DNA of 64,000 nucleotides, from the NCBI GenBank assembly GCA_027475525.1, contig JAMWFC010000122.1:1302001-1366000 (forward strand), written 5' to 3'. The DNA is from Macrolepiota albuminosa (taxonomy: Eukaryota; Basidiomycota; Agaricomycetes; Agaricales; Agaricaceae). Position numbers and translations under genes: made by a program. The notes under the pieces are model-generated. The model had not been told where the DNA came from. It saw nothing but the letters and a program-made list of their open reading frames with translations, and searched no databases. This document shows, one piece after another, positions 21,977 through 32,405 of this stretch (position 1 is the first letter of the stretch; each line of letters opens with the position of its first letter).

Positions 21977-23978
21977 TTGCATGAGGCTAGGGCTCAAAGA
22001 ATTTTCCAAAGCTGGGACCAGGAACATGCAGCTGATTTGGAGGAGGACTTTAACAATCTAGGTGCTCAAGATCTAGATGATCCTGTTGACAATAGAAGGC
22101 AGCAAAATCCAGCAGCAGGGCAACTGGAACCTCCTCTTCATCTTCCCATCCTACAACAACCTATAAATGCTTTTCCAAGAGGAAGACAGCCTAGAAATAA
22201 TCCTGCTGAGGATATAGAGGAAAACTTAGAATATGTAGATCCACCTGTGCAAAATCTACCAGCACCTCCCATCCTACAAAGGGTTGATCATATTCAAAGC
22301 ATAAATGCTCTTCCAAGAGGAAGACAGCCTTATATAGATGAACTCTCAGCACATTATCTTGGTCTTATGGATGTCATATGTCCATGCTGTCAGGCTCTAC
22401 ATTGGGATGCTGAAAAACTTACCAGTTCTACTAAACATCATACAAAATTTAGCATGTGCTGTCTGCAAGGCCAGATTGATTTGCCTAGACTTGCAGATGC
22501 TCCATCCTCTTTCTGATGCTTTTAAAGCATCTATTTGTCAATACAATGCAGCCTTTGCATTTACATCTCTGGGAGTCAAAATTGACCAGGCAATTACCAA
22601 TACTCCTGGACCATACAGCTTTAGAATCAATGGAGAGCTCCATCATCTGACAGGTGCTTTGCTTCCAACTGAAGGTGATCATCCTGTGTATGCACAACTC
22701 TACTTCTACAATCACAATCAATGATTGGCTTTTTATCAAGGAAGCAATCCTAGATTGGATCCTCAGATAATGGCCTCTTTGCAGGATATGCTTTATAGAG
22801 TCAATCTCTTTATTGGCTTATATAAGCTTGCAAAGCAGATTATGACAGAAGTTCCTGAAGGCCAACCACGAAGGCTTTCTGTTCAACTTAGGGCTGACTT
22901 TGGAGATCATTGATGCTATAACAACTCTAATGAACAGGAAGGAGTTGCAGCAATTATACTAGGAGATGGCTCTGAAGAATGTTCAGATCATTGTGACATA
23001 GTCCTGCATCTGCATGGAGGTCAATTGAAGCGAATCAGCCATTTACACCCTTTTTATACTCCTTTACACTACATGATCATATTTTCAACTAGAGAACATG
23101 GATTTCATTTAAACATTCCTTCTCAGCTGGGACCATGAGGCCAATGCAGAACACAAAATATCACCAAAACTGCTTACTATGCATATCAACTTCAGCAGAG
23201 ATCTCCAGAAGCTAATGCCACTTTGCTTTGGCATGGTTGATTGTTTCAACAATATGTTGTCAATGCATGGGCTTCAATCAAACAAACAAAACTTAATTGG
23301 GTTAGACACAATCAAACAAAGATTAGGGCTGGAATCTATCAAGGAGTGGTTGATGCAGCTGTTGGAGATGAAGACTTATGCAGGCAAAGCCAATGTGTGG
23401 TCCTCCCTTCTTCTCATGTTGGAAGTGAACAACACATGCAGCAATTATTCCAGGACTCTATGGCTATTTGTAGGCATTTCCATAAACCTGATCTCTTCAT
23501 CACTATGACTGCCAATCAAAAGTGGTCTGAAATTGAAGAGGCTCTGTTGAAGGAATCTATGGTTAATGGAAAAAGGCAAACAGCTTCTGATCATCCAGAT
23601 ATTGTTGCCAAAGTATTTGAACTCAAGAGAAATGCTTTTTTGAAAGATATAAAAGATGGTCTCTTTGGGAAATGTGTGGCATCTGTCCATATTATTGAAT
23701 TTCAAAAGAGGGGACTTCCACATATACATATCTTGATCTTTTTCCATCATTATGACAAGATTAAAGATGCAGCCCATGTGGATACTATTGTTTCTGCTCA
23801 AATCCCTGATCCAGTAACTCAGCCACAATTGTATCAGATATTGGCTTTGCTTGAATTATCAATGCAGTGACTTACCTTTGTTATCAGGTTGTTACTACCA
23901 ATATGGTTCATAGTCCATGTGGAGCAGATTTTCCCAATGTCAAGTGCATGGTAGATGGCAAATGTTTCAAGAGATATC
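21977..23978 (+). pseudogene. Helitron N domain and HUH part of Rep
   Basis: A PRGRQP-rich lead is followed by the family cysteine motif CPCCQALHWDAEKL ... MCCLQGQ (about 22375-22475). After frame shifts come the blocks YNAAFAFTSLGV, LHGGQLKRIS, the Rep N domain with LPSSHVGSEQHMQQLFQD and PDLFITMTANQKW, and the HUH motif FQKRGLPHIHILIF (HIH at 23721-23729). It ends ...MVHSPCG ... CMVDGKCFKRY at the solo LTR. At least six stops or shifts, for example at 22514, 22722 and 22911. Rep nicks and joins single-stranded DNA in rolling-circle transposition. Confidence 0.85.
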
Positions 23979-24505
23979 TGTAAGGGTGACCTCTAGAGGC
24001 TGTGGCTCAGTCACACAGCTCACAGAGGGAGATCCAAAGTGTATTAGAGTATGTACTGACAATATTATGATAACTACTCACCTGACAGAGGGAGATCTAA
24101 AGAGAACAAGTCTAGGGATTTCCTATGTCAGGTTGGATGCTTCTGGGGCTTCTGAAGCATGGAAAACAACTGTACAGTACAACAAAACCTTAAAAACTCA
24201 AAAATTGACTAACCAAACAACTGTGCAAACAAGGCAGGAAAACTCCAGACTCTGGAAGTCAGAAAGGCAAACTCTGGCTTATATAAGCAGTCTGGAAGTG
24301 GTGCTGAAGGGCCCACACTTGTCTGAATGATAGCTAAAGAACCAGAGCACCTCAAAGGCTGAGAATAGTACTAACAGATAGTGTTGAGAGAATAAAAGCA
24401 GCAAAATGAGAGAATGATAGAAGAAATAAGGAAATGAATGAAAGGAGAGTGAAGGAATAAGGAGTGAAAGAAGAAAGAAATGAGGAGTAAATGAGTCCCC
24501 TGACA
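23979..24505 (-). repeat. A-like solo LTR in the Helitron
   Basis: 527 bp, TGTAAGGGTGACC...GTCCCCTGACA, with near-perfect target duplication ATATC/ATATT (23974-23978, 24506-24510). Both ends match family A LTRs, and the block complementary to the self-priming site (AGAACAAGTCT) is kept at about 24096. It is longer than the 331-bp A LTRs because of extra central sequence that includes TATATAAG. The Helitron reading continues on either side. Confidence 0.85.
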
Positions 24506-24800
24506 ATATTCCAAGAAATTTCAGGAGGCTACACAGTATGGTGATGATGGCTATCCCCAATATGCCAGACCTAACAATGGCTGCTTTTTTGAAAAGCATG
24601 GTCATCATTATGACAATCATAATGTTTTCCCATACAATCCATATCTCTCAGCCAAATTCCAATGTCATATCAATGTGGAAGTCTGTGCTTCAGTGGATGC
24701 AATCAAATACATTCACAAGTACATTTACAAAGGTCATGATAGGACAACTTTGGAGATTGCTAGGGATCAGAGGGAAGGAACACTTGGATGCCAGATACAT
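24506..24800 (+). pseudogene. Helitron Rep, Y2 tyrosine segment
   Basis: Reads GYTVW-DGYPQYARPNNG, then PYNPYLSAKFQCHINVEVC and the two-tyrosine motif KYIHKYIYKGHD (Tyr codons 24708-24710 and 24720-24722). It stops abruptly in ...LDARYI at 24800, where element C1 is inserted. The next Helitron residues resume at 33466 (SAPEACW). Confidence 0.85.
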
Positions 24801-25779
24801 TGTAGTACTTGGTAGAAGTATTACTTGATAGTTCTGGGGCTTGCTAGTGTGGAATATGACCTTGAATTCACACTGACTTTGATGACGAAAGGGATAATTA
24901 TTATCTTGACTGCGTTTAATAATCTTGCAAAACGCCGAGGTTTTGAGGAATTATAATATTGAATGAGAATAATAATATTCCCACAAGTCGAGGTTTCTTA
25001 ACAAACTCCGGCCTAAGCGATTCACTCCCTGGGAATCACTGAGCCTTTGCCTATCAATTGCCTGTCTATTCTCTACTAAACTTGGGCTATTTATACTGTT
25101 TTTCTGGTGCACAGACCACTATCTACATATGACTCTTTGTCGGAAACTCTCCCACTTCCAGAACGTATTTGATAGTCCAATTTCCCTTTTGGGAGGCCTG
25201 TTTCAGTGCTACCCGTTCCACCATTCTTCCGGATGTTTCTGATTGCCGCTTCTCCATTTGCTTGAGCTCCATTTAGCCTGATCTAATTTATGGATCCTTC
25301 TTTTCTCTTTTAGCGCCTCCCTGCATCCCCTACTTCTTTCCTTTTCCCCTCCTTGTTGTCAAATCGAACATTGACTGATTTGACAATGAAATTGAGAATT
25401 ATAATATTGAATGAATATAATAATTTCCCAATTTCATCCTATTCCGTCCATTGCCAAACATTGACTGATTTGATGATGAAATTGAGAATTATAATATCGA
25501 ATGAATATAATAATTTCCCAATTTCATCCTGTTCCGTCCATTACCAGCTTCCATGCTTTTCCTCTCCATGACAGTGGTTAGACTATTGTTGAGCTGATAG
25601 TTTGAGCCGGTCCCTGCCTGTTGTTCTGTACTTCTCTGTGTATTTGTTGGGATATTTTCGGAGATAGATATTTGTTGAGACTGCTACCAGGAGGCTTACA
25701 GTTTTCAGCCTATAATTAAATGTTTATTTTGACTTCTGGTGCATGTTTTGTCCCTGACTGCTGGTACAGCGTCGTATCA
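24801..25779 (-). repeat. 3' LTR of C1
   Basis: 979 bp, TGTAGTACTTGG...GTCGTATCA. It contains two tandem 90-bp units from about 25367 (each AACATTGACTGATTTGA...CCATT) and a TATAAATA box on the minus strand (25095-25088). Confidence 0.93.
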
Positions 25780-26037
25780 TCTCCCCCCCACCAAATAAAG
25801 ACTGTCCTCAGTCATTCACAGTTCCAGATTAGGTCAAGTTCCATTTCTCTGCCATCATATCAAAATTTTTGTCCGGCCCTCTTGCAAGGTTTGTAGGTTT
25901 CTTTTGCATGTTTTTGCTGTCCTCCCTGTCACCTCAAAGGCCATTTAATATCATCCCCTGCATCCCTAGTTCACCATCCCCCATGGCTCCCCCTACTTTG
26001 CCAGCTACCCCAGAGCTCTAGGGACAGGAAGACTGAG

Positions 26038-29000
26038 TTACTCTTCCTGTTCTTCCCCTAGGTGTATGCCCCGGAGGTAGAGATCTTCCTCCACCTGTCC
26101 CTCATTCTTCTCTTCTCTTAGCTCTTGTAGCTTAGAAGGAGTAATATCAATCCATTCCTCTATACTAGTAGGCAGAGTGATTTGCTGCCTAGCCTTGTAA
26201 GGTATAACCCTAAAGGCAGCTACTCTTTCTTGCCATACAGTACCATCCAACTCTGCCACTATATAGTTGCCTCCCTTAGTCCTAGTCAACACCACCATAG
26301 GTCCCCAATAGCGCGCAGACATTTTCCCACTTAGAGATTTAGCTGCCACTATGTTTCTAACCAGTACTAAGTCTCTTGGTTTGAACTTGTACTCCTTGAT
26401 AGAGGCTTCATTTTCCCTTGTGAAGTTCTCTGCCCATCTCAACTTCTCCTTGCTGACCCTAGTCCTCATGTCCTCCACATGCTGGTAGTGCTTTGCCAGT
26501 GCTTGAGCTCTTAAGCCAATTAAGTCTTCTGTAGATACTGGTCCATCAGGCCAGTCTACCAACCAAGTGGCTTCCACTAAGTCCAAGGGTAGTATAGGAT
26601 GTGCTCCAGTTACTAAGAAGAATGGGGAACACCCAAATCTCTTCCTAACTGTAATCCTGTCTGCCCACATTACATGCCAAAAGAACCAGTACCACTTGGT
26701 TCTGTCTTCACAGGCTTTATACAAGGCCTGCCTCACATCCCAATGTGGTCTCTCTATCCTCCCATTAGCTCTAGAATTATAGGGAGCAATAGTTATGCCC
26801 TGTATCCCATACTTCTTAGATAGCCAATGTACCACTTTTGTGAACTGCCCAGCATTATCTGTTACAATGGTGCTTATACAGCCCCATCTGCAGATCACTT
26901 CTTCAAACAACCACTGCCCAATCAACTTGTGGTTATCCTTCTTCAAAGGTCTACCCTCCATCCATGAGGTTAAAGCGCACCTCCCATGTACAATATATTT
27001 ACACCCATTAGAACTTGGTGTCATATGCATGGTGTCCAAGTGTATGGTTTCAAATATACTGGGAGTATAGGCTACCACAGGCTGCCTGCATACTGCAACT
27101 TTCTGCCTCACTTGGCAAGCATGACAAGTGTCTATATACCACTTCACATCAGCTTCCATTTCTGGCCACCAAAACCTCTCCTCCAGTAATGCTTTAGTTG
27201 CAAAAGTCCCTCTGTGACCAAGTGCATCATGAGCTGACTTTAACATATACATCCTCCTGTCCTTCTCTATGACTAGCTTGTGCTTCCCCTCTTCTCCTCT
27301 CTTGTAAAACCTTCCCTTGAGATCAAAGAAGAACTGTCTTGCAAACTTAAGAAATTGTCCCTCTTTCACCTCTCTGGGTACCTTTCCAGGATGCCTAAGC
27401 CAATCCTGTACTAGTGGCAAGAGGTTATCTAAGGATTTCCCTTTCTCAGTTCTCCTGTCTTCTTGATACTCTTCCACAGGAGCAGCAGAAGGCCCTTCTG
27501 GCAGCAAGAGTGTAGATAAAGTCAAGACTGCTACTGGATTCAGTGTAGTCCCTACTTTAGTGCTTTGCTCTTGTAAGCCCAAGGCTAGTCCTTGCTCCCT
27601 GTCTCTACCCATCTCCACTTCCTCCTGTACATCCTCTGGAGTGACTGCTAACAAGTAGCCTCCTCTTGTATCAATCTCATCCATGAAGTCTTCTAACTTG
27701 AGAGGCACATGTTCCTCCCAGCCAGGTACTTTGTTAATCTCATCTGGATACTCAAAGGACATTGGCTTTGGATCATCCAGTAAAGATGAGTCCACAGGAG
27801 GATACTCTTCATCTCCTGGTTGCTTCTCCCTGCGAGATAGACCATCCATACTGAAAGTCTTTCCTGGCACATGCCTCAAAGTGAAGTGATACATAAGTAC
27901 AGCTTCTACCCAGCGCATTATAGTAGCATTAGGTCCTATTCCTGGGTTGCTCAGCATGCCCTTGAGGTATTTAGCATCACTCTCAATGATAAGCTTTCTG
28001 CACCCTAGTAACCAATAACTGCTAACTTGTAATGCCCTCATAAGACCATACAACTCTCTCTTAGGTTGTGAAAACCTAGCCTCCCTCTCATTCAAGGTAA
28101 TGGACCCCAGTCTAGCACAAGTCCTCTGTTTTGGATTTGTACTGTCTTCTTGGAAGATCCCAAACCCAACAGCCATCCAAGAAGTGTCTACTGCCAAGAT
28201 GACAGCTCCTTCAGACTCATAGTCTATAGGTCTTAGGGCTGCACAACTTGCTAACCTCCTCTTCATCTCCCTCATGGCCTCCTTCTGTTCTTCCTCCCAG
28301 ACAAAAGCCACATCATCCTTAGTGAGCCTATTGATAGGCTCTGAGATCTTGGCATAGTCCTGGATGAACATCCTGAAGGTACCACAAGTTCCAAGAAACT
28401 TCCTAACCTCAGAGACATTGCGGCAGTCTCCCCAACTCATGACCACTGCATATCTCTTTGTCTCTGGCTTGCGCCCCTCATAAGAACACAAGTGACCCAC
28501 TACAGTGATTTCATCTGCACATAGCACAGACTTAGTCCCTGAGAAGGTTCCTCCAGCATACTTGATGCGCTGAACAACTCTATTGACATTGTTCAAGTGT
28601 TCCCATACAAAGCGCCTAATCCCTTGATTCTCTGCAATAGTCTCATACCCTCCTCCTTCCAACTCATACCTAGTCTCAGGTCCTCTTATTGGAACATCAT
28701 CAATATAAGGCCAAGTGACATGAGGTATCTCATCCTGCAAGATATAAGTAACATCATCATGGAAGATGGGAACTGAATTAGTCCATCCCATTGGCAATGT
28801 CACCAATCTCAGAGCTCCATAAGGTGTCTGAAAGGTAGTATAGTCTCTAGACTTAGGGTCCAAAGTCCTTTCATCATATCCAACATAGAGATCACACATC
28901 CCACCACATGCTCTTCCAGCAAAGTGGTTGGCCAGTTCTTCTGTAGCAGGAGGTACTCCAGAATGAGCTATAGTGACTTTGTTTAGAGGTTCTAAACTGT

Positions 29001-29790
29001 GCACAAGCCTCAGACTTTTCCCATCCTTCTTCAGAACAGCAAACCATTGTGATCTATATGAGGAGTTTGACCTCTCATAAACCCCTGCTTCCAACTTCCT
29101 CTTAATCTCCTTGCACAGGTCATTGTACTTCCCAGGAGGTATGGGTCTGTTTTTCAACACCCAAGGCTGGTGAGGTACTACTGGCATAACAACAGGTGGG
29201 AAGTATTCCTCTTTGAACTTCCCCTTCTGACTGTCATTCCATGCAAAGGCCTCATTCTGCTGCATCATCAACTGGTGCAGTAACTTTCTCTCTTCTGGCC
29301 ACAGAAACTCCCCTTCATGTGCTTGGTCAATAATCTGCTTGCACTCCTCTGTGTACCTCCCAGTAGGTCTGAATTCAGGTGGATGTGGACTCAAAGGTGG
29401 CATGTCCTTTAAAGGATCCCCAGTGATATTCCTTTCTATCCTGAACTCCTCTGGTGTAGTACCCAACACAGGTCTAACTTTCTTGGCAACAGGCTTATAT
29501 TTCCCAAACACTTGTACAGTTTCCTCCTGGCTTTTCTCCCCCCCACTCTTTAACTCTTCAGGTAGGTAGCCTAGCTCTCCATTCAGGTAAGCTCCCAGCA
29601 ACTGCCCTGTCCTTTCTCCTTCTCTTCCAGTAGCATGGTAAGCAGCCAAGTACACATCTCTGAGTTCTTGCTGCTCAAAACTCTTCTCCTTGACACAGTA
29701 CCCCTTGATCCAGAAACCTTCCTCCTCACTCCCCTCTATCATCACTGCAGCCTCTCCTTGATCTGGGATCAACTCCTCAAGGCTGAAGCT
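26038..29790 (-). CDS. C1 pol: RT, RNase H, integrase
   Basis: Uninterrupted frame of about 1250 residues. It has no ATG start and opens within the protease frame, so it is entered by -1 frameshifting at 29796-29790. RT carries LKKDGKSLRLVHSLEPLNK and the catalytic YIDDVPIRG near residue 355. RNase H has AVDTSWMAVGFG and IESDAKYLKGML. Integrase has CHACQ of the zinc domain, then Asp in HLDTMHM (about 911), Asp in VTDNAGQF (about 970) and Glu in GRIERP (about 1006), which is canonical D,D35E spacing. The tail has a GPY/F-like block but no chromodomain. Copies RNA into cDNA and inserts it. Confidence 0.93.
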   Translation of the reverse strand, partial: SFSLEELIPDQGEAAVMIEGSEEEGFWIKGYCVKEKSFEQQELRDVYLAAYHATGREGERTGQLLGAYLNGELGYLPEELKSGGEKSQEETVQVFGKYKPVAKKVRPVLGTTPEEFRIERNITGDPLKDMPPLSPHPPEFRPTGRYTEECKQIIDQAHEGEFLWPEERKLLHQLMMQQNEAFAWNDSQKGKFKEEYFPPVVMPVVPHQPWVLKNRPIPPGKYNDLCKEIKRKLEAGVYERSNSSYRSQWFAVLKKDGKSLRLVHSLEPLNKVTIAHSGVPPATEELANHFAGRACGGMCDLYVGYDERTLDPKSRDYTTFQTPYGALRLVTLPMGWTNSVPIFHDDVTYILQDEIPHVTWPYIDDVPIRGPETRYELEGGGYETIAENQGIRRFVWEHLNNVNRVVQRIKYAGGTFSGTKSVLCADEITVVGHLCSYEGRKPETKRYAVVMSWGDCRNVSEVRKFLGTCGTFRMFIQDYAKISEPINRLTKDDVAFVWEEEQKEAMREMKRRLASCAALRPIDYESEGAVILAVDTSWMAVGFGIFQEDSTNPKQRTCARLGSITLNEREARFSQPKRELYGLMRALQVSSYWLLGCRKLIIESDAKYLKGMLSNPGIGPNATIMRWVEAVLMYHFTLRHVPGKTFSMDGLSRREKQPGDEEYPPVDSSLLDDPKPMSFEYPDEINKVPGWEEHVPLKLEDFMDEIDTRGGYLLAVTPEDVQEEVEMGRDREQGLALGLQEQSTKVGTTLNPVAVLTLSTLLLPEGPSAAPVEEYQEDRRTEKGKSLDNLLPLVQDWLRHPGKVPREVKEGQFLKFARQFFFDLKGRFYKRGEEGKHKLVIEKDRRMYMLKSAHDALGHRGTFATKALLEERFWWPEMEADVKWYIDTCHACQVRQKVAVCRQPVVAYTPSIFETIHLDTMHMTPSSNGCKYIVHGRCALTSWMEGRPLKKDNHKLIGQWLFEEVICRWGCISTIVTDNAGQFTKVVHWLSKKYGIQGITIAPYNSRANGRIERPHWDVRQALYKACEDRTKWYWFFWHVMWADRITVRKRFGCSPFFLVTGAHPILPLDLVEATWLVDWPDGPVSTEDLIGLRAQALAKHYQHVEDMRTRVSKEKLRWAENFTRENEASIKEYKFKPRDLVLVRNIVAAKSLSGKMSARYWGPMVVLTRTKGGNYIVAELDGTVWQERVAAFRVIPYKARQQITLPTSIEEWIDITPSKLQELREEKNEGQVEEDLYLRGIHLGEEQEE

Positions 29791-30773
29791 TTTCCCAACT
29801 CCTCCTTGTTGCCACCAGGGGGTGCCTTGCCTCTCTCATAAGTTGGCAGTGCAGTCCTCTTCCCAGTATTAGGATCCCTGATAGTGATGATTGCACTACC
29901 ATCCTTCAAGTTCTGCACATTACTCTCAGTGGCTGTATCAAATGGCCTCCCCAGTAATACTGTATAAGCAGGTTTCTCAAATATATGCACTTGCAAGTAT
30001 ATTGTGAAACCCTCAGCAAACTTGAAGGGCACATTCTTGGCCATCCCCAAAGACTCATTAACCTGCTGATTGGCACTCTCCATGCGCAACCTTATATCAG
30101 GATCCCAAGTCAATCTCAGACTTAATGCCTTGTCCAAAGCCATGCACACAATCTGAGACCCACTGTCCAATATAGCCTCCACCTTAGCTTGGTCATTCAC
30201 ACTAGGGTACAGAGACCTCAACACTTGTAAGTCTCTGGCCACATAGACCACTTCTGGCCTATCCCCTGGTGGAAGCTGTTCCAAGAAGGTAGCCACACAG
30301 TCCTCATGAACCACTGATCCCTTTGGAACCCCTTCTTCTTCACTCTGAGAGATATGGTACCCTGGTTGAGGCAAGTCATCTATATTGACCTGGCTCATTA
30401 CAGAAGCACTTCTATCCTCCTGTGCAAAGACCTTGGCAGCTGTCCACTTGGTAGCACCTTCCCTCCTCCTCCAAGTCTTCTCCAGAGCCTCCTGCAAGGC
30501 TGGCACCTTCAACAATTCCCTTGTAGAAATTGTCACCTCATTGTCCAATATTTTGCTGACAATCTCATCCTCCCTTCTCTGCCATACTCTGGGCTGATAC
30601 AACTCTTTCTTGTCACTTTGAAATTTTACTATTTTCTCTCCATTGACAGCAGGCACCTGCTCAAAGGGCAGGTTCCCTTTGCCTACTTCTATAACTCCCC
30701 TTTGCCTTTTCAGATCACTCTCAGGTGGTAGTGGTGTCCTCAATTCAGGCTGGACTCTTCCATCTGCCACCAT
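29769..30773 (-). CDS. C1 retropepsin ORF
   Basis: 334-residue frame with the active site AILDSGSQIVCMAL and the C-terminal VLLGRPFDTAT hydrophobic block of aspartic proteases. The first ~150 residues are a Lys/Glu-rich region without a known domain. The frame is open back to the gag stop, so it is probably made as a gag-pro fusion by -1 slippage at 30794-30788; the ATG at 30773 would then be internal. It ends with TGA at 29771-29769, 19 nt past the second slip site. It cleaves the polyprotein. Confidence 0.9.
   Translation of the reverse strand: MVADGRVQPELRTPLPPESDLKRQRGVIEVGKGNLPFEQVPAVNGEKIVKFQSDKKELYQPRVWQRREDEIVSKILDNEVTISTRELLKVPALQEALEKTWRRREGATKWTAAKVFAQEDRSASVMSQVNIDDLPQPGYHISQSEEEGVPKGSVVHEDCVATFLEQLPPGDRPEVVYVARDLQVLRSLYPSVNDQAKVEAILDSGSQIVCMALDKALSLRLTWDPDIRLRMESANQQVNESLGMAKNVPFKFAEGFTIYLQVHIFEKPAYTVLLGRPFDTATESNVQNLKDGSAIITIRDPNTGKRTALPTYERGKAPPGGNKEELGKASALRS
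29790..29796 (-). promoter_or_regulatory. -1 slippery heptamer, protease to pol
   Basis: G GGA AAA read in the protease frame (codons TTG GGA AAA). The -1 frame enters pol as AGC TTC AGC, 19 nt before the protease stop. The heptamer is conserved in C2 (59171-59177). Confidence 0.75.
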
Positions 30774-30784
30774 CCTTGAGTTCT

Positions 30785-32245
30785 CTAAAAACCCTCCTGC
30801 TTCTGCTGGGTGTTCTTCTCATAAGTCTGACTCCTAGTAGTTATCAGACTTGCCACCAAGCTCTGCAGTTCCTCTATCTTCTTTTCCAAATCCTCCTTCT
30901 CTTTGGGCACTGCCTGCACATAGGTAGCCACACTAGGCACAACAGTGACTGGCTCTTCAACCCAGCCATAGAAGGCAGCAGCCTTAGGATCCATGATAGC
31001 ATTGACCCTCTCTTTGGGAGACACATTAGGTGGACTCCTGGGGATAGGATCTCCAGAAGGTAGCCTGGGCCTGCCTTCAAAGAGGATGAGCTTGCCTTCT
31101 TGGACTTGAGTCTTGAGATATTCACAGTCATTGGTCCTGTGTCCCAACTCCCAACAGTGATAACAATTTATCCCAGCAGCTGAACTGTTGCCTCCTGGAA
31201 ACTGAACAGTCTGCAAAGCCTGAGCAGGCATCCCAATCCTGTTCTGCAGACCTCCCTGCATAGGAACCTGACTCTTTGCCTTCCACTCATTGTTCATGGT
31301 CTGCATGAACCCCCTCAGACTGCTCATCTCTTTCCCCAAGGCCATAACTCCATCTTGCAAGTTGGCTAACCTCCCCTCAGTCTCCAGATCATTCTCCTGC
31401 TTAACTTTAATCACTCCTGGGGCTCTCTCTTTCGTCCCCTCATCATCTCGGAATGACGTTCCAGAGTCAACTAAAATAGACACGACATTTATAACCTCTT
31501 TCAGATCATATCTGTCATCTTTGTGTCGTCTTCTAGTTACATCACTGTAATGTCCATACTTTTGCAAGGCTTGTGCTAAGATTAGCTCACGGAATGCTGG
31601 TGTGAAGCACTTGGTAAATTTGTCCACCAATGCTCCATTCCCTAGCACCCCTGTCAACTTCTTTGCCTCAGCCCGGAATTTCCGAACAAGCGCATGAATT
31701 TCTTCTGTGTCATGCTGCCCTAAACGTGCATGCTCTCGACAGATCCGATCAAGCACTGCCACGCTTCCCTCATCTGAGATTGCTTCAGGGTAAGAACTTT
31801 GTATTTCTTTGACGAAATCGTCATACGTAGATTCGTCCCCAAAGCTATCTAACCCTCTCCACTCACTATCCGTCTCAGCGTCCACATATTCCGTCAACTT
31901 GTCCTTCCGTTCCTGGTCATCATTGATCCCTGCAGCCTTGAAGAGGCTCTCCATCTTTCGAAGGAAGCGCCGTACTTCTGTAGGCTGTGTATGGGTGAAC
32001 CGAGGAGCGTCACGACTTGTTGATAGTGGCAGCTTTTGTCTCACTATTTCGGCGGGCATATTTTGTGTTGGATTTTGTGTATTTGATGTATTTATACTTG
32101 AAATATTGATATCGTTGGATGTACGCTTTCTACTAGATCTCAAGATCTGTTCTGGGTCCCTGGCACTATTGAGTGTCGTGGTCTTGATGCTACGGGTGAC
32201 GGGCTTGCGGACGTGCTCCGTGGTCTTGACCCGTTGCTTAGGCAC
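30785..32245 (-). CDS. C1 gag
   Basis: 486 residues from ATG at 32245. A basic Thr/Ser-rich head is followed by the gag core VRRFLRKMESLFKAAGI, KLTEYVDAETDSEWRGLDSF and FVKEIQSSYPEA, a helical region, and a CCHC knuckle CYHCWELGHRTNDC near residue 360. It ends in a leucine-rich coiled coil. The stop TAG (30787-30785) directly follows a slippery heptamer. The N-terminal half (32245 to about 31420) is CpG-rich and diverged from C2, whereas the C-terminal half is nearly identical to C2. Confidence 0.93.
   Translation of the reverse strand: MPKQRVKTTEHVRKPVTRSIKTTTLNSARDPEQILRSSRKRTSNDINISSINTSNTQNPTQNMPAEIVRQKLPLSTSRDAPRFTHTQPTEVRRFLRKMESLFKAAGINDDQERKDKLTEYVDAETDSEWRGLDSFGDESTYDDFVKEIQSSYPEAISDEGSVAVLDRICREHARLGQHDTEEIHALVRKFRAEAKKLTGVLGNGALVDKFTKCFTPAFRELILAQALQKYGHYSDVTRRRHKDDRYDLKEVINVVSILVDSGTSFRDDEGTKERAPGVIKVKQENDLETEGRLANLQDGVMALGKEMSSLRGFMQTMNNEWKAKSQVPMQGGLQNRIGMPAQALQTVQFPGGNSSAAGINCYHCWELGHRTNDCEYLKTQVQEGKLILFEGRPRLPSGDPIPRSPPNVSPKERVNAIMDPKAAAFYGWVEEPVTVVPSVATYVQAVPKEKEDLEKKIEELQSLVASLITTRSQTYEKNTQQKQEGF
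30788..30794 (-). promoter_or_regulatory. -1 slippery heptamer, gag to protease
   Basis: G GGT TTT in the gag frame (codons GAG GGT TTT), immediately before the gag TAG. Slipping back one base reads TTA GAG AAC TCA AGG ATG into the protease frame. The sequence is conserved in C2 (about 60247-60253). Confidence 0.75.
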
Positions 32246-32384
32246 GGTTCTCTTTAGTCTCTCTGGGGTAGACCCTCTTGGTGCAAATGAAATCTTGTAT
32301 TAAACTTGATGTGAACCGGACTTGATGGTCCACAATGATGAGCTTGATGTCGGTGTAACTTGTTGGTCACTTGCTAAACCAAAG

Positions 32385-32403
32385 CCCCTCGCGGTGGGCT
32401 CCA
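32385..32403 (-). promoter_or_regulatory. tRNA-type primer binding site of C1
   Basis: TGGAGCCCACCGCGAGGGG, 2 nt inside the 5' LTR, beginning with the TGG that pairs with a tRNA CCA end. It is identical in C2 (61816-61834) and differs at three transitions from the site in family B (51574-51592). The priming tRNA was not identified. Confidence 0.7.
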
Positions 32404-32405
32404 GA

